Positions 1 to 8,624 of a stretch of DNA of 25,686 bases are shown in pieces. The notes beneath the pieces were generated by a model, which ran no database searches, had not been told where the DNA came from, and worked only from the letters and a program-made list of their open reading frames with translations. The position numbers and the translations under genes are program-made. The first letter of the stretch is position 1. Each line of letters begins with the position of its first letter. The DNA is from an uncultured Chitinophagaceae bacterium (lineage in GTDB: Bacteria > Bacteroidota > Bacteroidia > Chitinophagales > Chitinophagaceae), in assembly GCA_946885665.1 (NCBI GenBank), contig CAMPGT010000023.1, forward strand, positions 1 through 25,686, in the 5' to 3' direction.

Positions 1-4
1 TTGA

Positions 5-12
5 TACTTTTG
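5..12 (+). promoter_or_regulatory. -7 promoter element upstream of the OmpA-like gene
   Basis: TACTTTTG matches the Bacteroidota -7 consensus TAnnTTTG. It ends about 50 nt before the ATG at 63, giving an inferred leader of roughly 44 nt. The matching -33 element would lie outside the window, so only half of the promoter can be checked. Confidence 0.55.
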
Positions 13-62
13 TGTCGGTTACACCTTTTCTAAATTCTTAATATTCATATTAAAACTAACTT

Positions 63-1712
63 ATGGCAAGCAGATCGTACTTAAAACTCGTTGCCTTTCT
101 ATGTCTGCTCTCAACAGGCGTTATGGCCCAGGAGGACCAGAAATCCTATGATCCTACCGACTCTTCAGTTATCCCCTCCAAAAGATTGCCACAGCATACC
201 GAATTCATGGCCAACAACTATGCGTTCCCGGCCATGCCGCGTAACCAATGGGAAGTGGGACTGCACCTCGGCGCCTTTTCTGTTGCCGGTGATGTAAGAT
301 CCATTTACCCGGGCTTTGGCGCCGGCGTTCACGTTCGCAAGGCGCTCGGTTATGTGCTGTCAGTACGTGGCGATCTGGGATTGGGCGTTGCCAAGGGCCT
401 TAACTTCGTTAAGTCATTTTCTTACAAACCCAACCCCGCCTGGACGCCTTACATCGACCAGGCAACGGGCCTGCCTTCACAAGGTGTATTCTACAATTAC
501 AAAACGAATATTTACGATCTGAGCGTAGCCGCAGTTGTAACGCTGAACAATATAAGATTTCACCGCGCTAAAACAGGCTTTAACCTGTACGGATTTATCG
601 GCGGCGGTGCCATGATTTATGATACTAAAGTGGACGCCCTGAATGACAATGGCGCCGTTTACGATTTTTCGGGCATCCCCGATGGTACCTACTCCGAAAG
701 AAGGGACCGCAGGAAACAAATAAAGGACATCCTCGACGGTACTTACGAAACCAAAGCAGAAACAGACAAGACCCAGCCGGAATTGTTCGACCAGCCGTTC
801 AAGCCAACCATGGTCATGGGCGTTGGTATGCAGTTCAAATTGAACCGCAGGCTGAGCCTGTCTATCGAAAATAAATACACCCTGCCGCTTAAGGCAGACC
901 TGCTCGACGGACAGCAATGGCAGAGCAACAGCCCTACCAATCCTTCGATGACAAGAGATTTCGACGCTTACAACTTCACCTCGCTCGGTATCAACATCGC
1001 CCTGGGTGGAAAAGCTGTTGAGCCGCTTTGGTGGATCAACCCCCTGGATTATGCTTACAACGAACTCAACAAGCCGAGCCACATGAAGCTGCCGAAGCCC
1101 ATTCTGGATGACGGCGATGGCGACGGTGTAACCGACCAGTTCGATAACGAACCCAATACACCTGCAGGATCACCGGTTGACTCCCACGGTGTTAGCCGCG
1201 ATACAGACGGTGACGGTGTGCCCGATGCAAGGGATAAAGAACTCATTACCCCCACACAGTGCCAGCCCGTTGACGCTGACGGTGTAGGTAAATGCCCGCC
1301 ACCCGATTGCTGCAAGGTGCTCGATTCGCTGATGCAGTATGGCATCCGCGGCCGCTGCAACATCGGCGACCTGCCCAGCATCACCTTCAGGGGAAACAAC
1401 GTTTCACTGAACAACGACGCCAAAGCACTGCTGGCAGGCGTTGCCAACAAGATGCGCGACAACTCAGAATGTAAAGTTGCTGTGGTTGGCTATTGCGCCT
1501 CGAACAAGTCGCAGCAGCAGATGAGTTGGGACAGGGTGAATGCCGTGATCAACTACCTGGTTGAGAAAGAAGGTATTAGTGATGACAGGCTGATCTTCCT
1601 CTATGGACAGGAAGGCGGCGACTGCAACACCGTGGACCTTCGCGATGGCACTGCCGAAGAAGGACCGACAACGGTACCTGCCCCGCATCCCAACTTAAGG
1701 AGAAGAAGATAA
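63..1712 (+). CDS. OmpA-family outer membrane protein with TSP3-like calcium repeats
   Basis: A 549-residue secreted protein with a signal peptide (residues 1-22, ending VMA-Q). Residues about 57-315 have the alternating aromatic/glycine strands of an outer-membrane beta-barrel. Residues 349-400 carry Asp-rich DGDGDGVTD and DTDGDGVPD blocks typical of thrombospondin type 3 calcium-binding repeats, followed by a Cys-rich linker (C400, C411, C416, C417, C432). Residues about 437-530 resemble an OmpA C-terminal domain, which normally binds peptidoglycan. There the usual Asp of the GHTD-type motif is replaced (GYCA, Ala479), while the conserved Arg (R491) is kept, so peptidoglycan binding may be weakened. 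The C-terminus ends in a basic RRRR tail. A role in anchoring the outer membrane to the cell wall is inferred from the family. The gene has its own promoter element and terminator, so it is probably transcribed alone. Confidence 0.85.
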   Translation: MASRSYLKLVAFLCLLSTGVMAQEDQKSYDPTDSSVIPSKRLPQHTEFMANNYAFPAMPRNQWEVGLHLGAFSVAGDVRSIYPGFGAGVHVRKALGYVLSVRGDLGLGVAKGLNFVKSFSYKPNPAWTPYIDQATGLPSQGVFYNYKTNIYDLSVAAVVTLNNIRFHRAKTGFNLYGFIGGGAMIYDTKVDALNDNGAVYDFSGIPDGTYSERRDRRKQIKDILDGTYETKAETDKTQPELFDQPFKPTMVMGVGMQFKLNRRLSLSIENKYTLPLKADLLDGQQWQSNSPTNPSMTRDFDAYNFTSLGINIALGGKAVEPLWWINPLDYAYNELNKPSHMKLPKPILDDGDGDGVTDQFDNEPNTPAGSPVDSHGVSRDTDGDGVPDARDKELITPTQCQPVDADGVGKCPPPDCCKVLDSLMQYGIRGRCNIGDLPSITFRGNNVSLNNDAKALLAGVANKMRDNSECKVAVVGYCASNKSQQQMSWDRVNAVINYLVEKEGISDDRLIFLYGQEGGDCNTVDLRDGTAEEGPTTVPAPHPNLRRRR

Positions 1713-1737
1713 TTAACTTGTTATATAGATTTAAAAG

Positions 1738-1762
1738 TCCCCGCGTATGCGGGGATTTTTAT
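1738..1762 (+). terminator. Intrinsic terminator after the OmpA-like gene
   Basis: A 7-bp stem, TCCCCGC (1738-1744) paired with GCGGGGA (1749-1755), has a GTAT loop and is followed by TTTTTATT. An A run just before the stem means it could also work in the other direction, but no minus-strand gene reads into it. It separates the OmpA-like gene from bamD. Confidence 0.85.
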
Positions 1763-1787
1763 TAAAAACATTAATTTCGCCGACTCT

Positions 1788-2606
1788 ATGCGCATACTTC
1801 TCTTTGCAACCCTCGTCATCTTCGCATCATCCTGCTCGCAATTTGCCAAAGTGCAGAAGAGCACCGATTATGACTACAAGCTGAAGATGGCCGACAAATA
1901 TTACGAAGCAAAGAAGTACAATTACGCCCAGCAGTTGTACCAGGAGCTGTTTCCCATTTTAAAAGGAAGCACCAAGTTCGAAGACCTGTTTTACAAGTTC
2001 GCTTACTGTTCCTATAACCTAAGAGACTGGCTGCAGGCGGAAAGCCTTTTCAAGCAATTCACGGAGGTGTTTCCCACCAGCCCGCGTGCCGAGGAAATGG
2101 AGTACATGAGGGCATTCACGTATTACAAACAATCGCCGAAGGCGGAACTCGACCAAACCAATACGCTGAAAGCCATCGGTTTAATGCAAACGTTCATTAA
2201 TACGCACCCGGGGTCGCAAAGACTGGTGGAAGCTACCGGTATCATCGATACGCTGCGCGACAAGCTGGAGGTCAAGGATTACCTGAGCGCCGAGCTGTAT
2301 TACGACATGGGCCATTACCGTGCAGCGGCTATTGCGTTTACCAGCCTCCTTAACACCTTCCCCGACACCGACAAGGGTGATGAATATAAGTTGCAGGCAA
2401 TCAAATCGTATTATCTTTACGCCGAAAACAGCATAGAGAGCAAAAAAGTTGAACGATACGGACAGGTGGTGACGGAGGTGAATGATTTCAACGACAGGTT
2501 CCCGGAAAGTACCCTGCTGAAAGAAGCAGCGAACTATGCCGACTTATCTCAAAACAACATCAAACAAATACAAAATGAGCAGGCTAAGACGACAAATAAG
2601 CGCTAA
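1788..2606 (+). CDS. bamD: Outer membrane protein assembly factor BamD (lipoprotein)
   Basis: A 272-residue lipoprotein: the N-terminus is hydrophobic and ends in the lipobox FASSC, with Cys16 as the predicted lipidation site. The rest is helical with tetratricopeptide-like repeats (for example the segments around YYEAKKYNYAQQLYQEL and WLQAESLFKQF), and length and architecture match BamD/YfiO. BamD is the essential lipoprotein partner of BamA in beta-barrel insertion, held on the periplasmic side of the outer membrane. Its 3' end overlaps the predicted start of rpoZ by 32 nt in another frame, which suggests translational coupling. The bamD-rpoZ-coaBC order is common in Bacteroidota and supports the call. 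Confidence 0.9.
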   Translation: MRILLFATLVIFASSCSQFAKVQKSTDYDYKLKMADKYYEAKKYNYAQQLYQELFPILKGSTKFEDLFYKFAYCSYNLRDWLQAESLFKQFTEVFPTSPRAEEMEYMRAFTYYKQSPKAELDQTNTLKAIGLMQTFINTHPGSQRLVEATGIIDTLRDKLEVKDYLSAELYYDMGHYRAAAIAFTSLLNTFPDTDKGDEYKLQAIKSYYLYAENSIESKKVERYGQVVTEVNDFNDRFPESTLLKEAANYADLSQNNIKQIQNEQAKTTNKR

Positions 2607-2916
2607 CACCGCTAACGTTGCTGAAACGAAAGATCTTAACGTTATCAAGGGTAAGACCGGCAACGTGTACGAATCGATCGCCATCATTGCCAAAAGGGCC
2701 AACCAGATCAATATTTCCCTGAAGGAAGAACTGCATAACAAGCTCGAAGAATTTGCAAGCCACACCGATAGCCTCGAAGAAATCCACGAGAACAAGGAGC
2801 AAATTGAAATTTCAAGGGCTTATGAAAGAATGCCGAACCCCGCGCTGCTTGCCACACAGGAATTCCTGGAAGATAAGGTCTATTACCGCAAGAATGAAGA
2901 TGATCTGTTTAGTTAA
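2575..2916 (+). CDS. rpoZ: DNA-directed RNA polymerase omega subunit
   Basis: About 113 residues from the ATG at 2575 (MSRLRRQI). An ATG at 2536 is also in frame, but it would add 13 residues lying entirely inside bamD, and the MSRLRR start looks more natural. The core segment NVYESIAIIAKRANQI matches the omega motif in which the subunit chaperones beta-prime, followed by a charged helix and a C-terminal NPALLATQEFLEDKVYY segment typical of the Bacteroidota form. Omega helps assemble and stabilise core RNA polymerase. The gene overlaps the end of bamD and has no obvious Shine-Dalgarno sequence, so coupling to bamD translation is likely. Confidence 0.85.
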   Translation: MSRLRRQISANTANVAETKDLNVIKGKTGNVYESIAIIAKRANQINISLKEELHNKLEEFASHTDSLEEIHENKEQIEISRAYERMPNPALLATQEFLEDKVYYRKNEDDLFS

Positions 2917-2970
2917 TAGGTTGTGGATGGTGGGGAGTGGATTTTTCCGCTGCTGTTATCGTTTTCAGTG

Positions 2971-2996
2971 TTAACTTTTAACTTTTAAGTTTTAGG
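2971..2996 (+). repeat. Dispersed AACTTTTAACTTTT intergenic repeat, copy 1
   Basis: Tandem AACTTTT heptamers lie in the 88-bp gap between rpoZ and coaBC, ending 8 nt before the coaBC start. The 14-base core AACTTTTAACTTTT also occurs near 13000 (minus strand) and 22511 (plus strand), each time in a short intergenic space next to G-rich sequence. Confidence 0.7.
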
Positions 2997-3004
2997 TTTC
3001 TAAA

Positions 3005-4201
3005 ATGTTCAAAGGAAAGAAAATTTTACTGGCGGTAACGGGCAGCATTGCCGCGTATAAGACGCCGTTAATTGTAAGGCTGCTCATCAAACAGGGAGCC
3101 GAAGTGAAGGTGATCATGACCCCTGCCGCAAAAGATTTTGTTACACCGCTCACCCTTTCTACGGTTTCCAAAAATCCTGTTATTTCCGAATTGTTTAATG
3201 AGGCCACCTGGTCGAACCACGTGATGCTGGGCCGGTGGGCCGATGTTATGCTCGTGGCCCCGCTTAGCTGCAACACACTGGCTAAAATGAGCCACGGCTT
3301 TTGCGACAACATGGTGCTCGCCACCTACCTGTCGGCAACCTGCCCCGTGGCCGTTGCACCGGCGATGGATGAAGACATGTGGAAGCATCCCTCCACAAAA
3401 GCCAACCTGCAACTATTGCAGGAACGCGGGAACCTCGTGATACCCGTTGATAACGGAGAGCTGGCCAGCGGACTGATTGGCGAGGGAAGGATGGCCGAAC
3501 CGGAAGCCATCATCGACTTTATCGCCACTAATTTTTTTTTGCAAAGAGACCTTGAAGGGAAAAAGGTGCTGGTAACGGCGGGCCCGACCTACGAACCCCT
3601 CGATCCCGTTAGATTTATTGGAAACCATTCGTCAGGGAAAATGGGCATAGCCTTGTCGGAAGAACTGGCAAAAAGAGGCGCAAGCGTGCAACTGGTGATG
3701 GGACCGTCGCCATCTGTCATAAACAGACAGGGAGTGAAGGTGCACAAAGTGCAAACGGCCGAGCAGATGTATGACGCTTGTGTGAAGGAGTTCCAGGATG
3801 CAGACATTGCGATCATGTCGGCAGCGGTCGCCGATTACACCCCGTCCAATAAATCGCCCGAAAAGATTAAAAAGCAAGCCGATATATTGAGCGTCGAACT
3901 GAAGAAGACGAAGGATATCCTGAAGGCGCTCGGCGAAAAAAAATACAACGGCCAGCTCCTGGTGGGATTTGCGCTGGAAACAGAAAACGAGAGAGAGAAC
4001 GCCATCGGCAAGCTCAAAACCAAGAATGCGGATCTGATTGTGCTCAATTCGTTAAAAGACGAAGGAGCGGGATTTGGGCACGACACCAACAAGATCACGA
4101 TATTCGAAAAAGGCGGCAACGAAATTTCTTACGACCGCAAACCAAAACAACAAGTAGCTAAAGATATCGTTGACAGAATAGTAAACATGTTGCATGCTTA
4201 G
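3005..4201 (+). CDS. coaBC: Bifunctional phosphopantothenoylcysteine decarboxylase / phosphopantothenate-cysteine ligase
   Basis: A 398-residue cytosolic enzyme for two successive steps of coenzyme A synthesis: condensing 4'-phosphopantothenate with cysteine, then decarboxylating the product. The N-terminal flavoprotein (CoaC) half, about residues 1-180, shows TGSIAAYK, the catalytic-type His72 in NHVMLGRWAD, and PAMDEDMW at 119-126. The classical motif is PxMNxxMW, so the Asn is Asp here; from memory this is common in Bacteroidota. The CoaB half, from about residue 185, carries TAGPTYEPLDPVRFIGNHSSGKMG, AAVADY and the KKTKDIL lysine region, all typical of the ligase. The stop overlaps the next start by 8 nt. 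Length is normal for the family. Confidence 0.95.
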   Translation: MFKGKKILLAVTGSIAAYKTPLIVRLLIKQGAEVKVIMTPAAKDFVTPLTLSTVSKNPVISELFNEATWSNHVMLGRWADVMLVAPLSCNTLAKMSHGFCDNMVLATYLSATCPVAVAPAMDEDMWKHPSTKANLQLLQERGNLVIPVDNGELASGLIGEGRMAEPEAIIDFIATNFFLQRDLEGKKVLVTAGPTYEPLDPVRFIGNHSSGKMGIALSEELAKRGASVQLVMGPSPSVINRQGVKVHKVQTAEQMYDACVKEFQDADIAIMSAAVADYTPSNKSPEKIKKQADILSVELKKTKDILKALGEKKYNGQLLVGFALETENERENAIGKLKTKNADLIVLNSLKDEGAGFGHDTNKITIFEKGGNEISYDRKPKQQVAKDIVDRIVNMLHA

Positions 4202-5114
4202 AAGGATCATAATGGTTTGCCTGGTTAGCGCCGGCCTGTTCAGCCATGCGAACGCGCAGGAGCTGCTGGCCAGGGTGAGCATCAATGCGAGCCAGGTAGG
4301 GTCGAATGTGGATAAGAAAGTGTTTCAGAGCCTTCAGTCGTCGCTTACCGAATTCCTGAATACGCGGAAGTGGACCGACGACGTGTACCAGCCGAATGAA
4401 AAGATCAATTGTAATTTTCTGCTCACGGTTACACAGGCCGACGACAATGTGTATCACGGCGTATTAACGGTGCAGGCGGCGAGGCCCGTTTACAATTCAA
4501 CTTATGTGACGCCGCTGATCAACTTCCGTGATGAGCAGATTATTTTCAAATACGTGGAGTACCAGCCGATAGAATTCAACGAGAACAGGGTTTCGGGAAA
4601 TGACGGACTTGCTTCAAACCTCACCGCTGCGTTGGCATTTTATGCCTACGTCATCATCGGTCTCGATTATAATTCTTTTAGTTTGCGTGGCGGCGATCCG
4701 TATTTCCAGAAAGCCGAGAACATCATCAATAATGCCCCCGACGGGAGGGATATTGTGGGGTGGAAAGCATTTGACGGGCAACGCAACAGGTACTGGCTGA
4801 TGGAAAATCTCACCAACAACAAATACGCGCTCATTCACGATGCCATGTACAACTATTACCGTCTTGGCCTCGATCATATGTATGAGGATGAACCGGAGGC
4901 CAGACAGGCCGTGATGAACGCCATCATGCAGTTCAACACCGTCAATAACGATCAGCGCAACTCCATGATCGTTCCATTCTTCTTTCAGGGTAAATCGAAT
5001 GAAATAGTCAAGATCTTTAAAAAAGCTCCACCGGAAGAAAAACAAAGGGTACAGGAAATGATGACAAGGCTCGACATTTCCAACGCTAACCTTTACAAAC
5101 AGGAATTAAAATGA
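4194..5114 (+). CDS. DUF4835 family secreted protein
   Basis: A 306-residue protein with a signal peptide (residues 1-21, cleavage after ANA). The body matches DUF4835, a Bacteroidota-specific family usually found directly after coaBC: it has QVGSNVDKKVFQSLQSSLTEFLNTRKWT near the start, a central aromatic FKYVEYQPIEFNENR block, and LASNLTAALAFYAYVIIGLDYNSFS. Some annotations link this family to type IX secretion under the name PorD. I recall that association but cannot verify it here, so no symbol is given. The gene overlaps coaBC by 8 nt and the next gene by 4 nt (ATGA), which indicates one operon. It is probably periplasmic or outer-membrane associated. Confidence 0.85.
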   Translation: MLRRIIMVCLVSAGLFSHANAQELLARVSINASQVGSNVDKKVFQSLQSSLTEFLNTRKWTDDVYQPNEKINCNFLLTVTQADDNVYHGVLTVQAARPVYNSTYVTPLINFRDEQIIFKYVEYQPIEFNENRVSGNDGLASNLTAALAFYAYVIIGLDYNSFSLRGGDPYFQKAENIINNAPDGRDIVGWKAFDGQRNRYWLMENLTNNKYALIHDAMYNYYRLGLDHMYEDEPEARQAVMNAIMQFNTVNNDQRNSMIVPFFFQGKSNEIVKIFKKAPPEEKQRVQEMMTRLDISNANLYKQELK

Positions 5115-5611
5115 AGGGCGCAGCAGCAGTGATCCTTGTGGTTATTTTTGCAGCTTGCGCAAATAACGACAAGATCCCCAAGGGTATTATCGGCAAGGCT
5201 GAGATGGAGAAGGTCATGTGGGACATGCTGATGGCCGACAGGTACGTAAACATCTATGTGCTTCACAGCAAGGATTCGTTGCCGGAAAGGAAAAGGAATG
5301 CGGCCATTGTGTACGAAAAGGTGTTTCAGCTTCATGGCATCACAAGAGACGAATTCATTAAGAGCTATAAGTTTTACCTTTCAAGGCCCGATATTACGAA
5401 GGTGATGTTCGATTCCATTTCTTCGCGTGCGGATAGAAGAAGGGCCGAGGCACATGCGCCGAAAAAAACAAGTCCCCTGCTGCAGAAAAGGGATTCATTG
5501 CTGAGAAGGGATTCACTCAGGAAGGCCGACTCGGTTAGGAAACTGGAATTCAGGGAGAGCACGGAAAACCTGTCTGATTCGGAAATGAGGAGAAGGATGT
5601 TCAACAAATAG
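5111..5611 (+). CDS. DUF4296 family lipoprotein
   Basis: A 166-residue protein with a lipoprotein signal (FAAC, Cys16). The region after the lipobox (IPKGIIGKAEMEKVMWDMLMADRY, residues 22-45) is the recognisable start of DUF4296, a Bacteroidota family of unknown function. Residues about 125-148 form a highly charged tail with repeated RDSL/ADSV units (KRDSL, RRDSL, KADSV), likely a helical or coiled segment. It starts inside the stop of the DUF4835 gene (ATGA overlap) and is therefore very probably co-translated with it. An envelope role is inferred from the lipobox and its neighbours; the biochemical activity is unknown. Confidence 0.8.
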   Translation: MKGAAAVILVVIFAACANNDKIPKGIIGKAEMEKVMWDMLMADRYVNIYVLHSKDSLPERKRNAAIVYEKVFQLHGITRDEFIKSYKFYLSRPDITKVMFDSISSRADRRRAEAHAPKKTSPLLQKRDSLLRRDSLRKADSVRKLEFRESTENLSDSEMRRRMFNK

Positions 5612-5627
5612 GATCAATCACGATTGT

Positions 5628-6326
5628 ATGAATAAAGTTTTTACCTCTGCGGACGACGCCATCAAAGACATTCGCGATAACTCAACCATCATGCTCGGCG
5701 GCTTCGGCATTTGCGGCATCCCCGAAAACAGTATCGCGGCACTGGTGCGCCTGGGCGCGAAAGGATTGACGTGCATCAGCAACAATGCGGGTATTGACGA
5801 TTTTGGACTCGGATTATTATTGAAGACGAGACAGATCAAAAAGATGATGAGCTCTTATGTGGGCGAAAATTCGGAATTCGAAAGGCAACTGCTGCAAGGC
5901 GAGCTCGAGGTGGACCTGATACCACAGGGAACACTCGTTACGCGCATACAGATGGCCGGTATGGGCATACCTGCTTTCTTTACTCCTGCGGGATACGGCA
6001 CCGAGGTGCAGCAGGGAAAAGAGATCCGGGAATTCAATGGAAAGATGTATTTGATGGAGCACGCGCTTCACGCCGACTTTGCACTAGTGAAAGCCTGGAA
6101 AGGCGATACATCCGGCAACCTCGTTTTTCGCAAAACGACCAGGAATTTCTCAACGTCGATGGCGAAGGCAGGTAACATTACCATCGCTGAAGTTGAGCAT
6201 TTGGTTGAGCCCGGCGAACTCGACCCCGATCATGTCCACGTAGCGGGAATATATGTGCACCGCATCTTCCAGGGCAGCAACTATGAAAAAAGGATAGAGA
6301 GAAAAACAGTGCGCCAGCACGCCTGA
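5628..6326 (+). CDS. scoA: 3-oxoacid CoA-transferase subunit A
   Basis: A 232-residue alpha subunit of a family I CoA-transferase. The glycine-rich [13 protein letters not shown] near residues 24-36 is the family's nucleotide/CoA-binding signature, and [12 protein letters not shown] and [19 protein letters not shown] in the second half are typical of SCOT A subunits. With subunit B it would transfer CoA from succinyl-CoA to acetoacetate or a similar 3-oxoacid, in ketone-body or branched-chain carbon use. The start codon lies 16 nt after the DUF4296 stop, so it may be read from the upstream operon. Substrate preference cannot be fixed from sequence alone. Confidence 0.9.
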   Translation: MNKVFTSADDAIKDIRDNSTIMLGGFGICGIPENSIAALVRLGAKGLTCISNNAGIDDFGLGLLLKTRQIKKMMSSYVGENSEFERQLLQGELEVDLIPQGTLVTRIQMAGMGIPAFFTPAGYGTEVQQGKEIREFNGKMYLMEHALHADFALVKAWKGDTSGNLVFRKTTRNFSTSMAKAGNITIAEVEHLVEPGELDPDHVHVAGIYVHRIFQGSNYEKRIERKTVRQHA

Positions 6327-6354
6327 TCCATTTTCTTTTTTAACACTTACCATT

Positions 6355-7014
6355 ATGGCACTCGATAAATTCGGCATTGCAAAAAGAATAGCAAAGGACC
6401 TTAAAGACGGCATGTATGTAAACCTTGGCATCGGTATCCCAACGCTGGTTGCCAACTACATTCCGGCGGGATTGTCCATCATGCTTCAATCGGAAAATGG
6501 CATGCTGGGCATGGGCCCTTATCCCGATGAATCGGAAATGGACCCCGACCTTATCAACGCCGGCAAAGAAACCGTAACACTTTTACCCGGCGGTTCATTT
6601 TTTGACAGCGCCGAAAGTTTTGGTATGATCAGGGCCGGCAAGGTCGACCTTACCGTGCTGGGAGCGATGGAAGTTGCCGAAAACGGCGACATCGCCAATT
6701 GGAAAATCCCGGGCAAGATGGTGAAGGGAATGGGCGGCGCCATGGACCTGGTGTCGAGCGCCAGGAACATCATCGTTGCGATGATGCATACGAACCCTAA
6801 GGGCGAATCGAAAATACTGCCACACTGCACGCTGCCGCTCACAGGCGTGAAATGCGTAAAACGCGTGGTGACGGAATTGGCCGTACTTGACGTATTGCCG
6901 GAAGGCGGGTTCAGCCTGCGCGAACGCGCACCGGGCGTCTCCGTTGAAGAGATAAAAAGCAAAACACTGGGAAAATTAGTGATCGAGGGCGACGTTCCTG
7001 AAATGCAGATCTAA
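6355..7014 (+). CDS. scoB: 3-oxoacid CoA-transferase subunit B
   Basis: A 219-residue beta subunit, 28 nt after scoA. The signature [11 protein letters not shown] places the catalytic glutamate at E47, the residue that forms the glutamyl-CoA thioester in family I CoA-transferases; [12 protein letters not shown] precedes it as usual. [30 protein letters not shown] and the C-terminal [16 protein letters not shown] also match. It acts with ScoA in the cytosol. The stop codon overlaps the stop of the convergent regulator RR1 by 4 nt (CTAA, 7011-7014), leaving no room for a terminator between them. Confidence 0.92.
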   Translation: MALDKFGIAKRIAKDLKDGMYVNLGIGIPTLVANYIPAGLSIMLQSENGMLGMGPYPDESEMDPDLINAGKETVTLLPGGSFFDSAESFGMIRAGKVDLTVLGAMEVAENGDIANWKIPGKMVKGMGGAMDLVSSARNIIVAMMHTNPKGESKILPHCTLPLTGVKCVKRVVTELAVLDVLPEGGFSLRERAPGVSVEEIKSKTLGKLVIEGDVPEMQI

Positions 7015-7688
7015 TCGATAAGATTATTCTTCACTGCAAAAAACACGAGGCCGGCGGTGTTCTTGGCCCCAAACCGCTCCATCAGCCTGTCTTTTATGGC
7101 TTCTACCGTGCGCGGACTCACTTCCAGCTTCTGCGCGATTTCGTGGGCGGTAAATTCCATGCAGATGTATTTGACAACATCGCGTTCACGGTCGCTTAGG
7201 GTGATTTCGCTGGTGATGGTGGGCGCCACCTTTTGGCGCGCGTGCGATTTCTTCAGAAGAATCCTGTTCACGAAATTATTCAGGTAATAACCCTTCGACA
7301 TCACCTCCATGATGGCCTTCTTGATCTCGGCCGGGTCGGCGCTTTTGAGCAGGTAACCGTTTGCGCCTATCTCCATCATATGGCTCACAAAGCGCTCATC
7401 TTCATACATGGTGAGGGCGATGATGTGGATCTGCGGATACTGTTTCGCAACGATCTTGGTGGTTTCAATGCCATCTTTTTGGGGCATACGAAGGTCCATC
7501 AGTATCACGTCGGGACTTTCTGCTACGGTGGGCAGGTTATCAAGCAGTTCCTGTCCGTTTTCGGCTTCCAGAACAAATTTGATATTAGTGTACGGCCGCA
7601 ACGATAGAATTACTCCCTTCCTGAATATCTTATGATCGTCTGCAATGGCAACTTTAATCGGGCCCATAGCTAAATTGATATTGGTCAT
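7011..7688 (-). CDS. NarL/FixJ-type response regulator RR1
   Basis: A 225-residue two-component regulator. The receiver domain (about 9-125) has the acidic pair in IADDHK (D17, D18), the phospho-acceptor D65 in LMDLRMP, T93 in ALTMY and K115 in LLKSAD, so it looks fully functional. The C-terminal LuxR-type helix-turn-helix (about 160-220) contains [12 protein letters not shown] and [21 protein letters not shown] second ATG at 7667 ([13 protein letters not shown]) is an equally plausible start and would shorten it by 7 residues. It is the last gene of the MP1-HK1-RR1 cassette, 56 nt after HK1, and HK1 is its likely partner. Its stop overlaps scoB. Confidence 0.92.
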   Translation of the reverse strand: MTNINLAMGPIKVAIADDHKIFRKGVILSLRPYTNIKFVLEAENGQELLDNLPTVAESPDVILMDLRMPQKDGIETTKIVAKQYPQIHIIALTMYEDERFVSHMMEIGANGYLLKSADPAEIKKAIMEVMSKGYYLNNFVNRILLKKSHARQKVAPTITSEITLSDRERDVVKYICMEFTAHEIAQKLEVSPRTVEAIKDRLMERFGAKNTAGLVFFAVKNNLID

Positions 7689-7744
7689 TCTAAAATTAAG
7701 ATTTATCGATCACACTTTTCCTGTGCTGTTGCAAAAAGTAAGCA

Positions 7745-8602
7745 TCAATAAGTAACTACCGGCGTATCCCTAACCACTGCCTGTTCATTTTTCGGTACTT
7801 CAATGGTCACCTTGTAATAGGTTTGCGACAGGTCCTTTTCGAAGAAAATGCGGCCGTGCAGCAATTTGAGACGGCTCTGAATATTCTTCAAACCCAGGCC
7901 ACCGCTGCTTTTGTTGAGTTTTTCAAAATCTGCCTGGGTCAACCCTTTTCCGTCGTGATGCATCCTGATGTACAATTTAGAGCCGCTCAGGTTTTGGGTA
8001 AGGTGTATGAAACTGGAGTTACTGTGTTTTAGAATATTGTTGATAAGTTCCTGGATTACACGGAAAATGATCAGCTCCTGGTCGGCATGCAGCCGCTCGC
8101 GGTAATCATGAAACCGGCAACTGGCGTTGAGGCTGCCGGAGCCGCTGATTTTCTGGAACAGGTCGTTAACGGCCGATTCGAGCCCGAAATTCTTAAGCGT
8201 GGGCGGCATCAGGCTATGGCTGATGTTGCGGATCAACTGAATGGTATCGTCGATGATTTGCTTGGCGTTGTAAATGCTTTGCAACTGCGAGGTCTTGTCG
8301 AGATTGACCAGGTTTTCATTGAGGTAGAGCCGTGCCGTGGCGAGCAGGGGACCGGCATCGTCGTGAAGGTCGGCGGCTATGCGTTGCCGTTCCTCTTCCT
8401 GGAAACGGATGGACGCATTCAGCAGTGTTTTCTGTTGTTCATACTCAAGCCGTTGCAACTTCATCTGGTAGCGGATGACCTTGCGTTGGTGGAAGATGAT
8501 GAATACAATCATTCCAATAGCCAGGACCAGCATACCGATGGTGCCGAAAAACAGCAGCAGCGATATTTCGCTACCGGAATTATTGACCTGGAGGAGAATC
8601 AT
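7745..8602 (-). CDS. HisKA_3-type sensor histidine kinase HK1 with atypical G1 box
   Basis: A 285-residue kinase with one N-terminal membrane helix (about 14-37), a short coiled linker, then the dimerisation/phosphotransfer domain with RQRIAADLHDDAG (phospho-acceptor His80). The ATPase domain has the N box ELINNILKH (N188/N189) and a G2 box GGLGLKNIQSR (234-244). The G1 box reads HHDGKGL: aligned to DxGxG, the usual Asp at 216 is His. I believe this variant recurs in some Bacteroidota kinases, but from sequence alone its effect on ATP binding is uncertain. There is no separate sensor domain, so input probably comes through the membrane or a partner such as MP1, encoded 22 nt upstream. RR1 is the probable target. 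Confidence 0.9.
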   Translation of the reverse strand: MILLQVNNSGSEISLLLFFGTIGMLVLAIGMIVFIIFHQRKVIRYQMKLQRLEYEQQKTLLNASIRFQEEERQRIAADLHDDAGPLLATARLYLNENLVNLDKTSQLQSIYNAKQIIDDTIQLIRNISHSLMPPTLKNFGLESAVNDLFQKISGSGSLNASCRFHDYRERLHADQELIIFRVIQELINNILKHSNSSFIHLTQNLSGSKLYIRMHHDGKGLTQADFEKLNKSSGGLGLKNIQSRLKLLHGRIFFEKDLSQTYYKVTIEVPKNEQAVVRDTPVVTY

Positions 8603-8624
8603 GGGCTATTCAGAAATGAATATA

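Noticed and set aside
477..1082. 201-codon minus-strand open frame inside the OmpA-like gene
   Set aside because: Shadow of a gene with a signal peptide, barrel and domain structure on the other strand.
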